DNA of 64,000 nt from Rhytidiadelphus loreus (taxonomy: Eukaryota > Streptophyta > Bryopsida > Hypnales > Hylocomiaceae): the NCBI GenBank assembly GCA_947034895.1, contig OX344761.1, forward strand, positions 77,871,839 to 77,935,838, in the 5' to 3' direction. Positions 1-13,732 of the stretch are shown here, one piece after another (position 1 is the stretch's first letter; the number at the start of each line of letters is the position of its first letter). The notes beneath the pieces are model-generated. The model was not told the DNA's origin. It searched no databases and saw only the letters and a list, made by a program, of their open reading frames with translations. The translations under genes and the position numbers were made by a program.

Positions 1-484
1 GCGCGGTTACAGAGTTTCATGACACGGTATGTCATTGCATTGTGCCACAGAGAGTGCCTTCGTTACTTGTATTATAAAAGTTTTAAGATTTCCATGTCTG
101 TGCATAACACACGCCTGCCCATATGTTCGTGGATGTAGATTGGACTCGATCTTGCCTTATCTTTCGATGGCTGTCAATGCTGTCTCCCTTCTAAGAGTAG
201 CAGACTCAGGTTTGTCGCCTTCAAGACTGATGGAGTCTAGTCATTTGGTAAGCATTATGCAGAGCTGTTCCGAAATTTTGAATTATTGATTTTTTGATCA
301 TATGTGAGCTATAGTCCACGTTCAGTCAAATGCCATGTTAGAAGTTGTGTAGTCTTGTTGCAAGGTTTGAGCAGCAGTGTCAGTTAGTCTGTCGTTCATG
401 TATGCCTCTTTAATATCTCAGCTCATTGTCGTGTTTAAGACTTTCCATTGTTTCATTGCTTTGCAACTTGTCTGCAAACACCAG

Positions 485-2973
485 ATTCGTACAGCCAGTG
501 GTAGGCAAGGGACAGTGATCAATCTTCGTGCTAAGCTGTACAAGTACGAGACGAAGTTGACATTGCCACGTTGGCAAGAGAAAATGATAAGATGTTGTGT
601 AACTCTGAAACAAGCTTCTACAGTACCTGGTCTGGGAAGTAGCGAGTTTGAGCTCTCTATCACAAATGTAAGTCTCCGAATGAATAGTGGGTTTTGTTGT
701 CGCCTTAGTTTGCATGTATTTTTATTGCCGATTATTGATTCTCGTGAAAGAACCTTAAGGGAATGGTTGACAGGAAGAAGAACCTGAAGCTGAAGACCTC
801 CCTACATGCCTTCGCCTTCCAATGTCGGACATCTCTGCTGTTGGTTTGCCCCTTTCCTCCCTCATGAGCAAGATGTGCGACCTAAGTGAACCGAGTATCA
901 CGTCAAATGAATACAACTATTTGTTTCAACTTGCTTGGTTGTATCAAGATCGAGAGAGCACTGGTAATTGTAATTGAGCGGTTTTCAACATAGTCGCTGG
1001 GGGTTTGGATGTTTGGGGAGTCAGGCTCATCGACGCTGCATGTTCTAGGACTTGGTCAGCATGAGTTAGAAGCTGTCTTACTGGTGAATACGTTGGTTTC
1101 TTCAAGCTCATCACACATGCAAGGTGAGTCGTTCATTACTGGCCTCCCTAGTTTAATTATCACGTTCATGAAACATATTCGGCATTTTTGTATGGTAAGT
1201 TACCATGAAAATGGAAATTCAGTAGTTCTTACTTTTGTTTCTTTGTGGGGTAGTTGCTTCCACTAACCGTGAATTGTGATACCAGTACAGATTGTGCTAC
1301 TAGATTTGGAAAGTATTATGATGGATTCATGGAAATTGTGAAATTGAAAACACCAGTGTCTCGCAAAGCCAATGAAAATTGCCTGAGATGATGAAGACGA
1401 GAAATTAACAAATCTAGTTGTGGCTATATTGCAGAGGCTAATAGAGACGGCTCTGCAAGTGCTTCTCTTCAGGTTCTCTTTGTCGCCTTGGGATTTGGAT
1501 CTAAGTTGTGAAGTGTTTCCGTGTACCATGATGTAGACTTTGCTAGTGCATCTGTCGGTAGTTGTTCTGCACGCTCCTCCTTTAGGTTTTGTTATTGAGC
1601 CTTTCTTTGAGATCTTGAAATCAAAATTTCTTTGGTCGTATTGGCTTTGGATTCAAGTCCTCCGTATTCCTATCGTGAAGAAGAGGACCGTACACGGTAA
1701 AGTAGTTGCACAGACCAGATTTTCATAATTGTTTGTCTGTGTATGTAACTGAATTTTTTTGAACACCGTGGTGATCTGCAGGACACGAACTACTATGCTA
1801 TTCAGGTATGTAGATGCGTATCTTACATCGAGGCAAATGTTTGAGTACAGGAGTACAGGATTACTCTGTAAGAAGAGGGAATGTTTGAAATTTTTTTGTT
1901 TTATTTGTGGCTCTGGTTTGGAGCATTCTGACTCTTGAAAAAGAAGTCCAATGGATCTACACGCAAATAATGGATCTTCGTCAATGCGAAGCATGTATAG
2001 GTGTCGTCGATGAGTTTGTAGTACTGTGCAAGGCAGTTAGTTCCTGGGCTTTTTTTGTATGATTTAGACATCTCCTATTACAGTGCTTTGAAGACAACGA
2101 TGGTGCTGAGAATGGAGTAAACCACCAAGACAATACAAGTGACCATGATGAAGACTCTAGCCAAGATAGTCAGGAGGGAGATGACCAGGAGGTTGAGCCA
2201 AGTTTTGGGTCAAAGGTGTATAAGTTGGGGATGTTGGAGGTGAGCCTCGATTCTGGAGTATTTTAAGAAATCCGCTATACTTTTCGAAAACCCCTTTATG
2301 TTCCACTTCTTCAAAGCCATTTCACGGTTTTATTCTTTCCATAATCTGTCGTATGCACTTTTGAGTGGCTTCTGAATTTGGCTGATCTCCTAATCATTAC
2401 AAACTGTGAGTGCAGTATGCCTTGAGGCTGTGTATGCTACAAGTGAAGGAAGAAAAGGAGCATTGGCTACTATCTGACGAGAGGATTCGCCTCTTCTTTG
2501 TGGATCCACGGTGAGCTGTTGTTTATCATGCGGTTGTTAACGTAATTTGTATCATGTTTGCAGAAACAATCCTCTATTTAGGTAGCACTGTCTGGATTGA
2601 GTTTTTGGATCCATTTTATTGTTGCATAGTATTATTTGTTTTCTAGTTTACTGCCTTTTAAATTTTTTTTATCATAGATCAATGACGATGCACGAAGAGA
2701 ATTAAGGGGTTAAGTTTGATGAGAAACCTGCCGGTTTGCAGATATATAAGCGAGCCCACGGGTACAATCCAGAAGACTAGATCTGGGATTGGGAAATTAT
2801 CAAGTGGCTTCCAAACACCCACTCCAGGCAAGGGAGCCCCATTAAGACAAAGTAGTAGGACACCAGCTGGCACCACCAAGGTAGCAACAAGAATTCCCAC
2901 TTCAAGATCTAATGTTGCAGAATTATTCTATGATTTAAGAATAGATAGCCCTGGTGGTTCTGGTGCCAACTGA
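485..2973 (+). CDS. 3' part of a multi-exon gene, unidentified product
   Basis: I do not recognise this protein. Exons that look coding and have GT-AG borders are 485-667 (contains RAKLYKYETK), 774-963 (acidic start EEEPEAEDLP), a 24-nt microexon 1782-1805 encoding DTNYYAIQ, 2084-2239 (very acidic, DNTSDHDEDSSQDSQEGDD), 2416-2510 (KEEKEHWLLSDERIRLFF) and 2742-2973, which ends in TGA. The last four join in phase: the CG at the end of 2416-2510 is completed by the A at 2742. The C-terminus is basic and rich in S, T and P (GFQTPTPGKGAPLRQSSRTP). Further coding-looking stretches occur near 994-1123 and 1255-1395, but I could not fix their frame joins. The 5' end is probably outside the window or in the first 480 bases. 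RAKLYKY faintly recalls Ran-binding domains; this is too weak to use as a name. Confidence 0.55.
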
Positions 2974-5900
2974 TAACCTTTTCTTTACGCCAGGTCATAA
3001 TTAGTTTGAGTACTAAGCAGGAACAGATATTTCTCTCTATGATATACCTTGGGTTCTTCAATTTGATACTGCACAGAGCAAAATGTTTAAGTTAGGGGGC
3101 TTGTGAAAGTCATTCCTTAAATTTTAGTTTGAGTTCTTCTTTGAATGCCGTACTGTTTTCTTCTCTAAGTCCTAATTTGGATCATTTTCTAAAGCCCCAT
3201 CGGGATGCATCACTGGCCTTTTTTTACTGCTTAGTTTTCAAGGTTTTTGTCTGTTTTTCAGTCACTAATTAAGGGTTAAGAGCTTTCATCCATCGGACAG
3301 AAAATGTTTGCCTCGCCACGTTTAAGGATTAAGAGCTTTCATAACTGGGACACTCAAAGTGGTAGATTGATATACTCCAACTTGATAACAAAAAATATGA
3401 ACCAAGTAAATATTACATTTTTCATTACCCTCCTATATTACCCAGCTAGACATTTGCTTTTAGGGTTCAAAAATATGTCAACTTCGACAAGCCTTTTTGT
3501 AGAGTAACACTTTTTGGCTATTGGGTGAGACATGCTTAATATCGTAGTTAGTGTAGTTCAATATTTGATTTTTGGACTTGGTCACCTATTGTATAAAACA
3601 GAGATGGCATATTTGACACTTGTAGATAGGGACACTTTAGGGAATCATGGACCCTCCCTTAAATTAATCCTCAACCCTTGAGTGTCCCAACGCTTCAAAT
3701 TTGACCTCTCAAAATTGAAAGATTTTCTTGTTTGACTATTATAATCTTTTCAATGGTTAAAGGACATGTCCCTTTCCTTGGAGCTATGGAATTAGTACAG
3801 TTAATTTTATATGAATATCTTTTTAGGTGATAGTTTGATTGGATTGAGTTTAGAAGGGTTTTGAATTTTAGTAAAACACATGTTGGGCACTCAGGGGTTA
3901 AAGGACATTGCAAGCCCCTTGGGCATTTCAAAAGACAAACTTGAATTTTCACATAGTTCTTAATTTTAAGTGTTTTTAAACTTAACTAAGAAAATGTAGC
4001 TATGTTGTTAAAAATACAATTTTTGTAACACTTTGAAGATAGCATCTTGAAAGTTTAAAATACACTACTTTTGAAGCTTTTTAATTGAATTTCTTTTGGT
4101 GTAAGCCCAAGGAGTACACCAATTACACCATAATGTTTTTCACTATTATTTCTATTTTTTTTAAAGACTTAATACTATTTAAATCATTTTTATGATTTCT
4201 TTGAATTTACAAAGAAATTTCTTTAAAAGTCATATAAAATTCAATTTGATATTTATAATTATATAAATTTAAAAATTACATTTTAGACATATATTACTAC
4301 ATATAAAAAACATCAAAATTTTGAAATGTGTATTTTAATGTAGAAATCTAATGAAGTTTGACCAAGCCTAGTAACCATAAAATGTCCTTTAAGGGTTAAA
4401 TGGACACTTTTGTTTTTAATCTTAAGTTTGCCTTTGATTTGTCTAGAGTTTTAAACTTAAATTTGGTAATTTGGGCACTTCAAGTGACTTTGCATCAATT
4501 GCTTGTTTCATGTTTCATGTTTCATGTTTTGTCTTGTTAGGGTGTAAGCAATGGAATGACTTAGTTTGAAACAAAAGGAAGGTAGTTACCATGTGTGCCA
4601 CTAAGTGGAGATTTGAACATGTCATATTAGTCATTTATGCTACTGTATACAATTGTATGCTACTTTATCGTGGACACAATTTCCAATACCTTGGAAGGTT
4701 GAAAAGGTTGAGGAAAAAGTGGAATGAATTCCATATGTAAAATTAATATGCAAAATAAGACAAAGTAGAATCATATCTTTCTAAGAAATTGTAATTCAAT
4801 CCCACAAGAATGAAGAATTAGTATGCAAAGTAGTAATACAAACTAGAATCATGTTTTTCAATCAAAAGTATAAATTAGCCCTTGTACACAAATAAAATTC
4901 ATCATCTCTATTGTCCATAAGTGCAACCTTGCTCCTCCAAAATTGACTTCAAGTCAATTTTAGAATATTCATGTAACTCACTTCAAATGATCACTCACAA
5001 TATTTTTTTTAAATGCCATTAAAGTATATTGGAATGCATTGTAAAAAAATTGCACACGATCATGAACATGTGTGATGTGTTTGACTTGGCCACATGGTTA
5101 CATCTCAAGGTAATTCAAGTGTTCAAGAGTTTTTAGATTCTTAAATATAGAGTTTTTGGGTTGGGTTTAGTGTATGACTTCTTTGCTAAGGATTTGACAT
5201 TTTGATTTTGAGGATATGTGTTTTCTACCTATTTGCAGTTCAACATTTCATTGGTGATGTTGGAATTTTCTAGATATTGGTTTATTCATAGTTTGTCTTT
5301 TTGTTGTTGTGAAAATGACATTAGGACTTCAAGGTTTATGAGTTTCATTTGAAGCCAAAGCAAAGTAAGATAAACCAGCCTAATACAGTCACCTAGAAAA
5401 TCATACATTAGAGTCTTACATCAACCCATGGTAGATTTTTTCTAATAAATAGGACTAGGACTATATTAGGCTAATTTGTGGCCATAATAAAAGCCTTGGG
5501 AGATGATCATGGAGTTATTAGTGATTGTCATAAAACACTTACACCTTTCTATTATAAATTGGTAGTAAAAGTTTAGTTTTTTATTCCTTCATGTCATGTC
5601 CATGTTAGGAAATCTTGTAGCCATGTTACAAAATGTTGTGACTACATTAGGTGATAAGATAACCATCATGGAAACACTTTTCTACTGATTTGGGATAGTC
5701 TACAGATGTTTTTGGACCAACATGCACAATCTTCAAAAATTCATAAAAAATTCATTTTCTGTCCAATAAATAAAATTTCAGTTGCTTCCTTCATTTCTCA
5801 CATTTGTCTTTGTATAGAAAAAAATCTGATTTTTTTTGCTAATGGCAACATGACAAACCACTCATTCTGCTTGTCATAGGTAGGTTTACCTTAGTTCATG

Positions 5901-6839
5901 TTGTCAACATGGAAATAGGCTTTGATTCTAGAATGGTATTGCACTTTGTTACTGTGATTAGGCACCGTATGGATGAGCCATCAATAGATGAAGTAGTGAA
6001 AATTGAAACTTCAACTACGCAACTTCCAAAAATATTACAAGTATATGAAATATATTGTTAGCTTTTTTTAATCTCTAATGTTTCAAGGCCTTTTCTCATC
6101 AAAAACATTCAAAAATGCAATTTTGATTGTAAAGAGCAAAAAACTTTAAAATTTGTTTCTTTTCTACATATGTAACTATAGGATCTTGTACTAGACTAGT
6201 GTAAGAATGTGTGGAAGAAGTTTTAGGAACTTTAACAATGTAAATTGCAAGATATTTACATTTAAAGTGAAGCAAATAATTTTTTTGCACCTTGCTTTTC
6301 TAGAGTTTTTGGCTTTGAATCTTCTTAACTTAGATAATTTTCACCAATGATTTTAAATTTTAAATTTGTAATGTTGAAAAATTGAGTTTAGAGTCTAGAA
6401 AAAAAATTTAAGATCAAAAATTAATTTTTCATCCATTAAAAAAATATTAAGTAGAAATATGTTCAAGATTGAAGGGAAAACTAAATTGTTAGTAGCTTTA
6501 AGATGGAATTGAAACACACTAATCTCAAGGTGAGATTGTTCTAGCAAGACATCTTAACCTTATAAAACTATTTTTTTTTTTAAATTGTGAAAATTGAGTT
6601 AAAAGATTAATCCTACAAATTATTTCAAGAAGATGATTTGATTGCTTGAAAACAAGATTGTCCATAACTTTCACATAACAAATCTTAGAGCTTTGCACTT
6701 TAGCTCAAATTTTAAAAGGATAAGAAATTCTAACCTTGTGGCAACAAAAACTAAAGTGAAAACACCCAAAACCGTCCATGTATCCATTTTTGTACAAAGA
6801 GTAGACTTCCATTAATGTGTCCCTCAAAAATGTCATTAA
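2974..6839. other. AT-rich spacer with old repeat fragments
   Basis: No gene is visible. Fragments such as the segments near 3631-3680, 3885-3910 and 4380-4410 carry TTAA next to CCC or GGG runs like the TTAA elements described elsewhere in the window. The segment 6090-6290 is clearly related to the left end of the element at 6840 (it shares the 'gtaactataggatcttgta' type stretch and 'attgcaagatat') but has lost its terminus. Everything else is low-complexity AT-rich sequence. Confidence 0.6.
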
Positions 6840-7760
6840 CCCCTAAAGTCCCAAGGTCATTTTTCTGTCAAAAACCACTCAAAACTGTCATTTCTACTGC
6901 GTTTGTCCAAAAAAATAAAATAATAAAAAATAAAAATTGAACCGTAGGATCCTGAACTTTACTTGTTTGAGATTGTTTGGTAAAAATTTCATGAAGTTTG
7001 ACCAAACAGATTGAGAGATATGAGCATTCAAAGTTGAAAAAACAAGTTTTTCTGAACACCGGACTGCAATTTCAAATGACTTTGATCTCTATTTGTGGAA
7101 AAAATGTGCACTATGGAGTTTGAATTAAAAATTTATTGTGTTGAAGAATTGAGTTGGGAGTCTAGGAAAAAAATTTCAAAAAATAAAAATTTGATTTTCA
7201 TACTTCAAAAAATTGTCAAATAGAAGTAGGTCCAAGATTGAAAGAAAAACTAAATTGTTAATAGCTCTTAGATGGGATTGAAATACAATAATCCCAATGG
7301 TGAGATTGTTTTAGTAAGCAAACTTAACCTTTTCAAAAAAGAAATTTGAAGAAATTTGAAGATTGCATTCTAAAATGAATCCCATAAGTTATTTTTCCAA
7401 AAAGATGCTTAGATTGCCCAAAAAATAAGATTGTTCATAACTTTCACATCACTAATCAAAATGGAATGAATTAAAGCTTTAGATGTGGACAAAAACATAA
7501 TCTTTGAGAAAAAAATTTAAAAAAAAATTATTTTGAATTTTTGCAATATTTTTTGTATTGCTCGCCAAGTTTAGTTTTAGTCTTTTTGTGGTATAACTTT
7601 TGCATCTGGGCACCGATTGAAATAAAAATTATATTCCCACAAAGCTTATCAACTTTTCTATTTTTGAAAAAAGTTTCAAAAAATCAGGGTGAAATTTCAG
7701 CCCATAGGAACCTGCCCGAATTCCAAATTGTCCACCGAGGGGACCATGGGATTTTATGGG
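6840..7760. mobile_element. TTAA-flanked non-autonomous element, copy A
   Basis: A 921-bp AT-rich block flanked by TTAA at 6836-6839 and 7761-7764. It starts CCCCTAAAG and ends with a degraded TTTATGGG. Its interior is homologous to the copies at 35541 and 57991: a 'tcatttctgtcaaaaaccactcaaaactgtc'-like left part and repeated 'ttgcaagatat' and 'tcataactttcac' stretches. It has no transposase ORF. A TTAA target duplication plus a CCC terminus is the signature known for piggyBac-type elements. Assignment to that superfamily is inference. Confidence 0.55.
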
Positions 7761-9161
7761 TTAAATTGTCTTTACACTTCATTGCAACTGGTTGAATATT
7801 GATTTTTTTAAATTTTGGTTTCAGATCCAACTATATGAAGTTGACTATTGATTTTTTTTTATTTTGGTCTTGAATTCAAATGTATAACAATTTCAGTAGC
7901 CTACAAAGCTTCAACTTTGAAAATTCATAGAAATTACATGTCATATCTGAAAACACTAATTTATTTTTTGAAGTTTTACGATTCTCAATTGCTAATAGTA
8001 CAAAAAAATTTGTTATTTCTAGAAGGAAGTGCCTCCAACTATGCCAAATTGCTTATTCTGTACAGTTGACGGTTGTACGTGTTTCCACCATTATAAGAAT
8101 TTTGAGGCATGTAAGGTAAACCACCCCATTACCATTAATTTCCCAACTCAGTGAGTAGACCAGCCCAATTCCGTCACCTAATTTTGTCCATAATACATCC
8201 AAATTCATTCGTCTTATGACAGAAGTTAAAGTGTTCTATGATAAAATCTGATTTTTTATGACAACAAGGGATAATGTGTCACTCCATTAATGGTTAGTAT
8301 TTTGTACTTGACTTGGGCGGTTATGAGTTCATTAGGGAACGTTTATTACTGTAGTCTACTAATGGTTTTGTAATTTCAGTCCAATTACTTCAAAAATTTA
8401 TAGAAATTACAGTTTTAATGGAAAAATTATAATTCCACTTGGGTTTGATTCGTGAAACAAGCACACACCTCTGAAAAATATGTACCACTATTGAAATTGG
8501 CCCCAAGATATTCAGATTGCAAATCAGGGGGGTGATAGGTAGTTCTACTTTAGAGGGCTGTCAAATTCTAATTCTCAACACGCACACAAATTCTCAACAT
8601 GCAAATTCTCAAATTCTCAAATTCTCAACATGCAAATTCAAAAAAATAATATAATTTTTTTTTTTAAATTTTGAAAAAGAAAAAGAAAAAGAAATATATA
8701 TACATATTAAAAAAATTGACGTGTCGCCAACGTGACAATAATAGTGCCACGTCAACTCCCAAATAAAAAATATAAAAAATATATTTTTTTCTAATTGCAC
8801 CGTTGCCTCCAAAACTAGCAGCCTTGTTTTGGCCTGAAATTTTTCCTAATGCGGCTTACAGCATTGCCAAGCTATTTTGACATGAAACTGCTTATAATTA
8901 TTATTTTCAGTACATTTTGCAACACCTGGTGAAATTCTTCTTCACAGGGACACAGGGATCAAATAATCTTGACAAAAAGCTTTCATCAAAATAAATAAAT
9001 AAATAAATAGTCTCACTCCTACCATCCCCTACTATTGTATTTTTCCTTTATGAATGCTGATCCATCAAGTTGAGTCTACTATTTGAAAATTTTCCCAGAA
9101 ATGGGTTGTGTTGCGTGCTGCTACAACCTCCAAAATTTTTACAAACCACTAATTTTTCTTT
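7761..9161. other. Spacer 3' of EPSP synthase
   Basis: AT-rich, with no supported gene. It includes a run of short tandem motifs at 8570-8640 ('caaattctcaa' repeated) and an 'aaat' microsatellite near 8990-9008. The EPSP synthase polyadenylation region must lie just below 9161. No single signal stands out in the AT-rich background. Confidence 0.5.
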
Positions 9162-12100
9162 TTAATGCTGGCAGAGCTTTTCGAATTCGGTGAAATACGT
9201 GGGGAACGTTTTGCGTGTACACCCGGGGTCCAAAATGGTGACGGAGGTTCCTCCACAAGCCACCAGCGAGAACGCCATCGCCATACGGTGGTCGTCGTAG
9301 GTTTCGATTTTGGCAGGAGTTATTCTCTTCGGAGGAGTCACGATGCAATAGTCTTGGCCCTCCTCGACGTCAGCTCCCAACTGCAAAAAAACCAAGTGCT
9401 CTAATTTAGTATAGATGCCAAATTCAACCTGGAGTTCGAAAGAATTCTACAAAATTCTACAAAACCCATCCATCCATCCATCTCCACAAGCATTGATCTC
9501 TATCTCTCTCTCTCTCTCTTTGACAAAATAGCAAGGAAATGAAAGCAAAAACAACAGTTTTAATGGTTATAGAATCGTTGTAGAATCGAGATTGTAAGAG
9601 AGGTCTTCATCATTTCAACAGAACCAACAGCACATTTTGAGTTTTTTCTTCTGGGTTTCTTTACCTTGGTGAGCTCATCAACGATGGCTCGCATGCGCTC
9701 TGTCTCCTTGACTCTCCAATTCTCAACTGCAAAAAGAAAATGGAAAAGAAAACGTGGAAGATGAGGTCTTGAATAACCAGAAGAATGTTACAAATCACAT
9801 CTAACTTAGCAACGTTAGGAATCAGCTTTGGATCAGTTTTGAAAGGACATTTTCAAGGGAAAAGCATTGAGATGTTTTGTTTATGATGCATTTGATCAAT
9901 AGTTGTTTATGTAGCCCAATAGATAGATATTTTTAGCTATCAGGATTGTAATTGACATGTAAATTCTGTGGATTTTTTTTGTAATTTCAAGTAGTTGATG
10001 AAGCTAACCAGAAGAAAGAATAGGAAAGTATAGCACAACCCCAATTCAAACTTCATTTCCTTTTCTGCAATTCAAAGTAGCAATGCAGACATGTGGTGCA
10101 AGCCCATACCGTCTCGAATGGCAACAGGGCCGTCGGCGAAGAGGCCCAACACCGCCAGTGTCATGGCCACATCGGGCATGGCATTCATATCCACGTCGAT
10201 GGATTTCAATCTCTTGCCGGTGAGAGGGTCTACGGGTGCCCCGGTGACCGTCACCGTGTGGTCCGTCCACTTGACCGTGGCTCCCATCTTCTCCAGCACT
10301 TCAGCGAATTTCACATCACCCTGTCACTCAATTCATGGGTTTATTATCAATACTCCCAAACCGCAGGTTTGACAAGATTGTGGCCAGATGACAGACAGGG
10401 TGGTTTTCATAAGGTCCAAGATTCATAAAGCTTACAGAGGTGGAAGTGAAATATGAAAAATGAAACTTTGATCCTTTTTTCCAGGAGTTTATAATAAACG
10501 AAAAAAAACTGCAACCCATATTCCTGTTGTTTGGGAATTTCAAATGAATACCTGAAGACTCGTGGTTCCACAGCCCTCAACGGTGATAGTACCTCCAGTG
10601 GCAGCAGCGCCAGCTAAGAAATAACTAGCGCTTGATGCGTCTCCCTCTACGTAAGCACTTCCGGGTGACCTGAAGGAAGTGTCATGATCAATTCATTATC
10701 AATTCATACATGCAGATTTCCCATTAGAACGAATACAAATACACTAAACGATTAGTGCGTGCTAGATTTTGAGTTAATAGGACATTCGTATTGTTGTTGA
10801 ATGCTGCCTCTCTACTTATACCAAATCTTAAGCTGAACTTCGTGGTACATCTCCCATTCGTCTAAACCTCAAAAGGGTCGACAAAAGTTTAGAGATTTCT
10901 ACTCAAGTTAGTGATTCGATTCGTGCAAGACAAACCAACTGATTTACATTCGTATTTTGCAACTAGAAATCCATTTCTTCTATGTGTGTGTTTAGTGGAT
11001 ACTGAGACTGGGAGAAGAAGTTTAAGGGAGTTGAGAGTTTCTCTCTTCTTCAAAGTTTGGAAATAAAATTTTGAATAGGAACCTACTTGTAAGTTTGGCC
11101 ACCCTGAATGGAGAAACGTTCCCAGCCATCGTGTCTATCAACCGTCACTCCAAACCGCTCCATTAATTTCAAGGTCATGTCCACGTACGGCACGGACACC
11201 AGCTTGTCGATCATGACAATCTCCACATCACCTAATGCAAGAGGAGCCGCCATTAGAAGAGCAGACAAGTACTGGCTGCTCACTTTTCCTGAAAGACGCA
11301 CCTGCAATACACAACACCAAAAAACAAAACATGAAAAACATCTTTTCGAAACTGCAACAGAAAAAAATTTCACCAAAAGTCGAAAAGATCTCGGCAACGG
11401 ATTTCAAAAGGATTCCAACTGATCAGATTTGGGTTCTACTAACTTTGCAGTGCAGATTCAGAACTACAAGTCGAAGATTTGCAACACATACACTCTTGTT
11501 TCAACGCCGAAACGTTACGTGAGGTGCACACAAGAAAGAGAAGGTGAAAGAATTTCGTATAGTAGTTTAAACCCTACTTGTCGATTGTAATGACTTCCAA
11601 AACATTAAAATTCTATCATTCAAAAAGGTAGGGACATGATTTCTTCTTTCAATTGGTGCGTTTTGATAACACTTCTTTGAAGCTTCCTACATGATTCTTT
11701 TCGACTTTTATAGATATGGAAGTTTCAGTCATTTTTGAGCATAGATTCAGCACTAGTTAGAGAAGAGAAAACAAATTTTAGAAAATTTTACCGTGCCGCC
11801 AGGAAGGCCACCCTTGGCATTAATTTCGACAGGGGGACAATCTGTGTTGGCGCTGCATTTGACATCCGCACCCAGCTGCTGCAGACCTGTGACCAAATCT
11901 AAAATAGGTCTTTCTCTCATGCGAGCCACGCCATCTAATTCATAACTGCACATTGGTTCAATCCAACAATCAGTTTCAAAGCAAGAGCACACTTCTAATA
12001 TGAATCATGTATTTGCAACCAGTTTTGAGCAGGTCACATGAGGACTTTCCTATGTCCAATTATGTTTATCTGCTCACCAATAAATGCAATATTCTTCATT

Positions 12101-13732
12101 GATTCTGGTGATAGAAACGGATTTAACCCCATCTAAATTAAATTTTTCCTAATATTGAACATTTGAAACCATGAATCCTTGGTTAACAACAAGGCATTTG
12201 AGGAACAAGCTCTAAAGACATATGCTTCACCACATTTCAATAGCAGAGACGTAATATCAAATTACATGAGCTAAACATCAAGAGTCTAGAGATCAATTTA
12301 AGTATTCCCCTTTGAAAATTCATAACTTCTTCATCAAGTATCCAAATAATCCATGCTAAGAAGTGCTGGAACGCCCTTTCAATTGCTAAGAAGTGAAAAA
12401 TAATCATTAAAATTGAAGGGAAAAAAAGAGAGCAGCCTAGAACCATACCTGGCATTGCCACCAGCTGCAGCCACAGCAGCCGTTAAGGGACGCATGGCAG
12501 TTCCAGCATTCCCCAAAAAGAGCTTCACCATGGTGTTACTCTCCTCAGCTGACTTTGCAACGGGAAACACTCCACCGCTGCCATTAATCACACAACGATT
12601 CTCTGCTCGGTCTTCCTTGATTTCATAGCCCAGAGTCTTGAGCGCTTCAATCATGTAGCGGACGTCCTCACTGTCGAGCAGATTCTCCACCACGGTCTCT
12701 CCCTGATGAAGTAAATTAAAGAACAATTTCTCAAAAAAGAACAATACAAAGAACAGCATACTTGAAAAGTAGAAAGTAGACCACACAACAAGGACAGTCA
12801 TTAACCTAGTGACGAGAATGCTGAACTCCAATGGACAATCAAAGAGTATGCAAACAATAATCGCAGAAACCCAGCTTTATAAATTCGGCATTGGAAATCA
12901 ACAAACGTTCTTTAGAACGCCAGAATTCATTCTCAGAATCAGAATTATGGATCCTGATTCCTTACTATGTTCATATAAGCTTCATGAGCTGCTTTTAAAA
13001 ACAGACAAAATTGCAAACAGGTGAGACACGATTACACACTCTTGGTTTCAGATCATATTATTTTTTGCGCTCAGGAAGAGACGAGATTGCAAAAACTCTT
13101 GGGACATGATTACAGACTCTTGATTTCAGATTACATTATTATTTGCGTTCAGGAAGAGACGAGATTGCAAAAACTCTTGGGACATGATTACAGACTCTTG
13201 ATTAAGACTATTTCATTTTATGGCCTCACAAGAGCTGTTACGAACGTGAAAAATGTACAAGGACAACTTAGATCCTGATTCTTGCAATGGTTATAACAAT
13301 TCCATGAGCTCTGCATTACGAATGTGAAGATGAGTAAAGAAAACTTGGAAAACTGCGCTCAATCCAAACAAAGTGGAGTACCTCAGAGAGAGCCGCCAGC
13401 AGCAGCGTCCGATTCGACAGAGACTTGGACCCCGGAAGTTTAATCTTGCCACTGATGCTCTTGATGGGCGCGAGCGTAATCTCCTCCACTTTGGCCACTT
13501 TCTCCGCCACAGCAGCCGCCCTCACAACGAGACCATTCTTCTTCTTATTCCCCGATCGCCCCCTCTTCTTCTCCAAACCTCCAAATCCAGCCACCAAGGC
13601 CATCCCTTTCAATTCTCCCAACGACGGCGGCACCTTCACCGCGCATACCTTGGGTTGCAGATTCTGGTTGCACACAACGCCAAGCGCACCGCTCGGGCTC
13701 CATGTCTTTGCCGACACACCCAAAACCTCCAT
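9162..13732 (-). CDS. EPSPS: 3-phosphoshikimate 1-carboxyvinyltransferase (EPSP synthase), plastid precursor
   Basis: Catalyses step six of the shikimate pathway: shikimate-3-phosphate plus PEP gives EPSP, in plastids. Eight coding exons on the minus strand: 13732-13382, 12702-12449, 11945-11792, 11301-11087, 10669-10552, 10320-10110, 9726-9665 and 9380-9162. All borders are GT-AG and all phases agree, giving 1584 nt and 527 aa. Residues 1 to about 80 form a basic, Ser/Ala-rich leader that fits a chloroplast transit peptide. The mature domain starts near [10 protein letters not shown] and is about 447 aa, the normal size. Visible motifs are [10 protein letters not shown] (99-108), [16 protein letters not shown] (178-193, the class I form with the usual Gly and Pro), [24 protein letters not shown], and DDHRMAMAF followed by [10 protein letters not shown]. 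The gene looks intact. The start is the first ATG upstream of the transit region, with no competing in-frame ATG seen. Confidence 0.97.
9496..9520. repeat. CT microsatellite in EPSP synthase intron 7
   Basis: A short run of (TC)n in the intron between exons 7 and 8. Just before it is a (CATC)n run near 9470-9482. It is a simple repeat with no obvious role. Confidence 0.8.
13023..13206. repeat. 78-bp tandem duplication in EPSP synthase intron 1
   Basis: About 2.4 copies of a 78-bp unit. The stretch 'gggacatgattacagactct' begins at 13101 and again at 13179, and a diverged copy of the same stretch lies near 13023. It lies wholly within the first intron (13381-12703) and does not touch splice sites. 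Confidence 0.8.
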
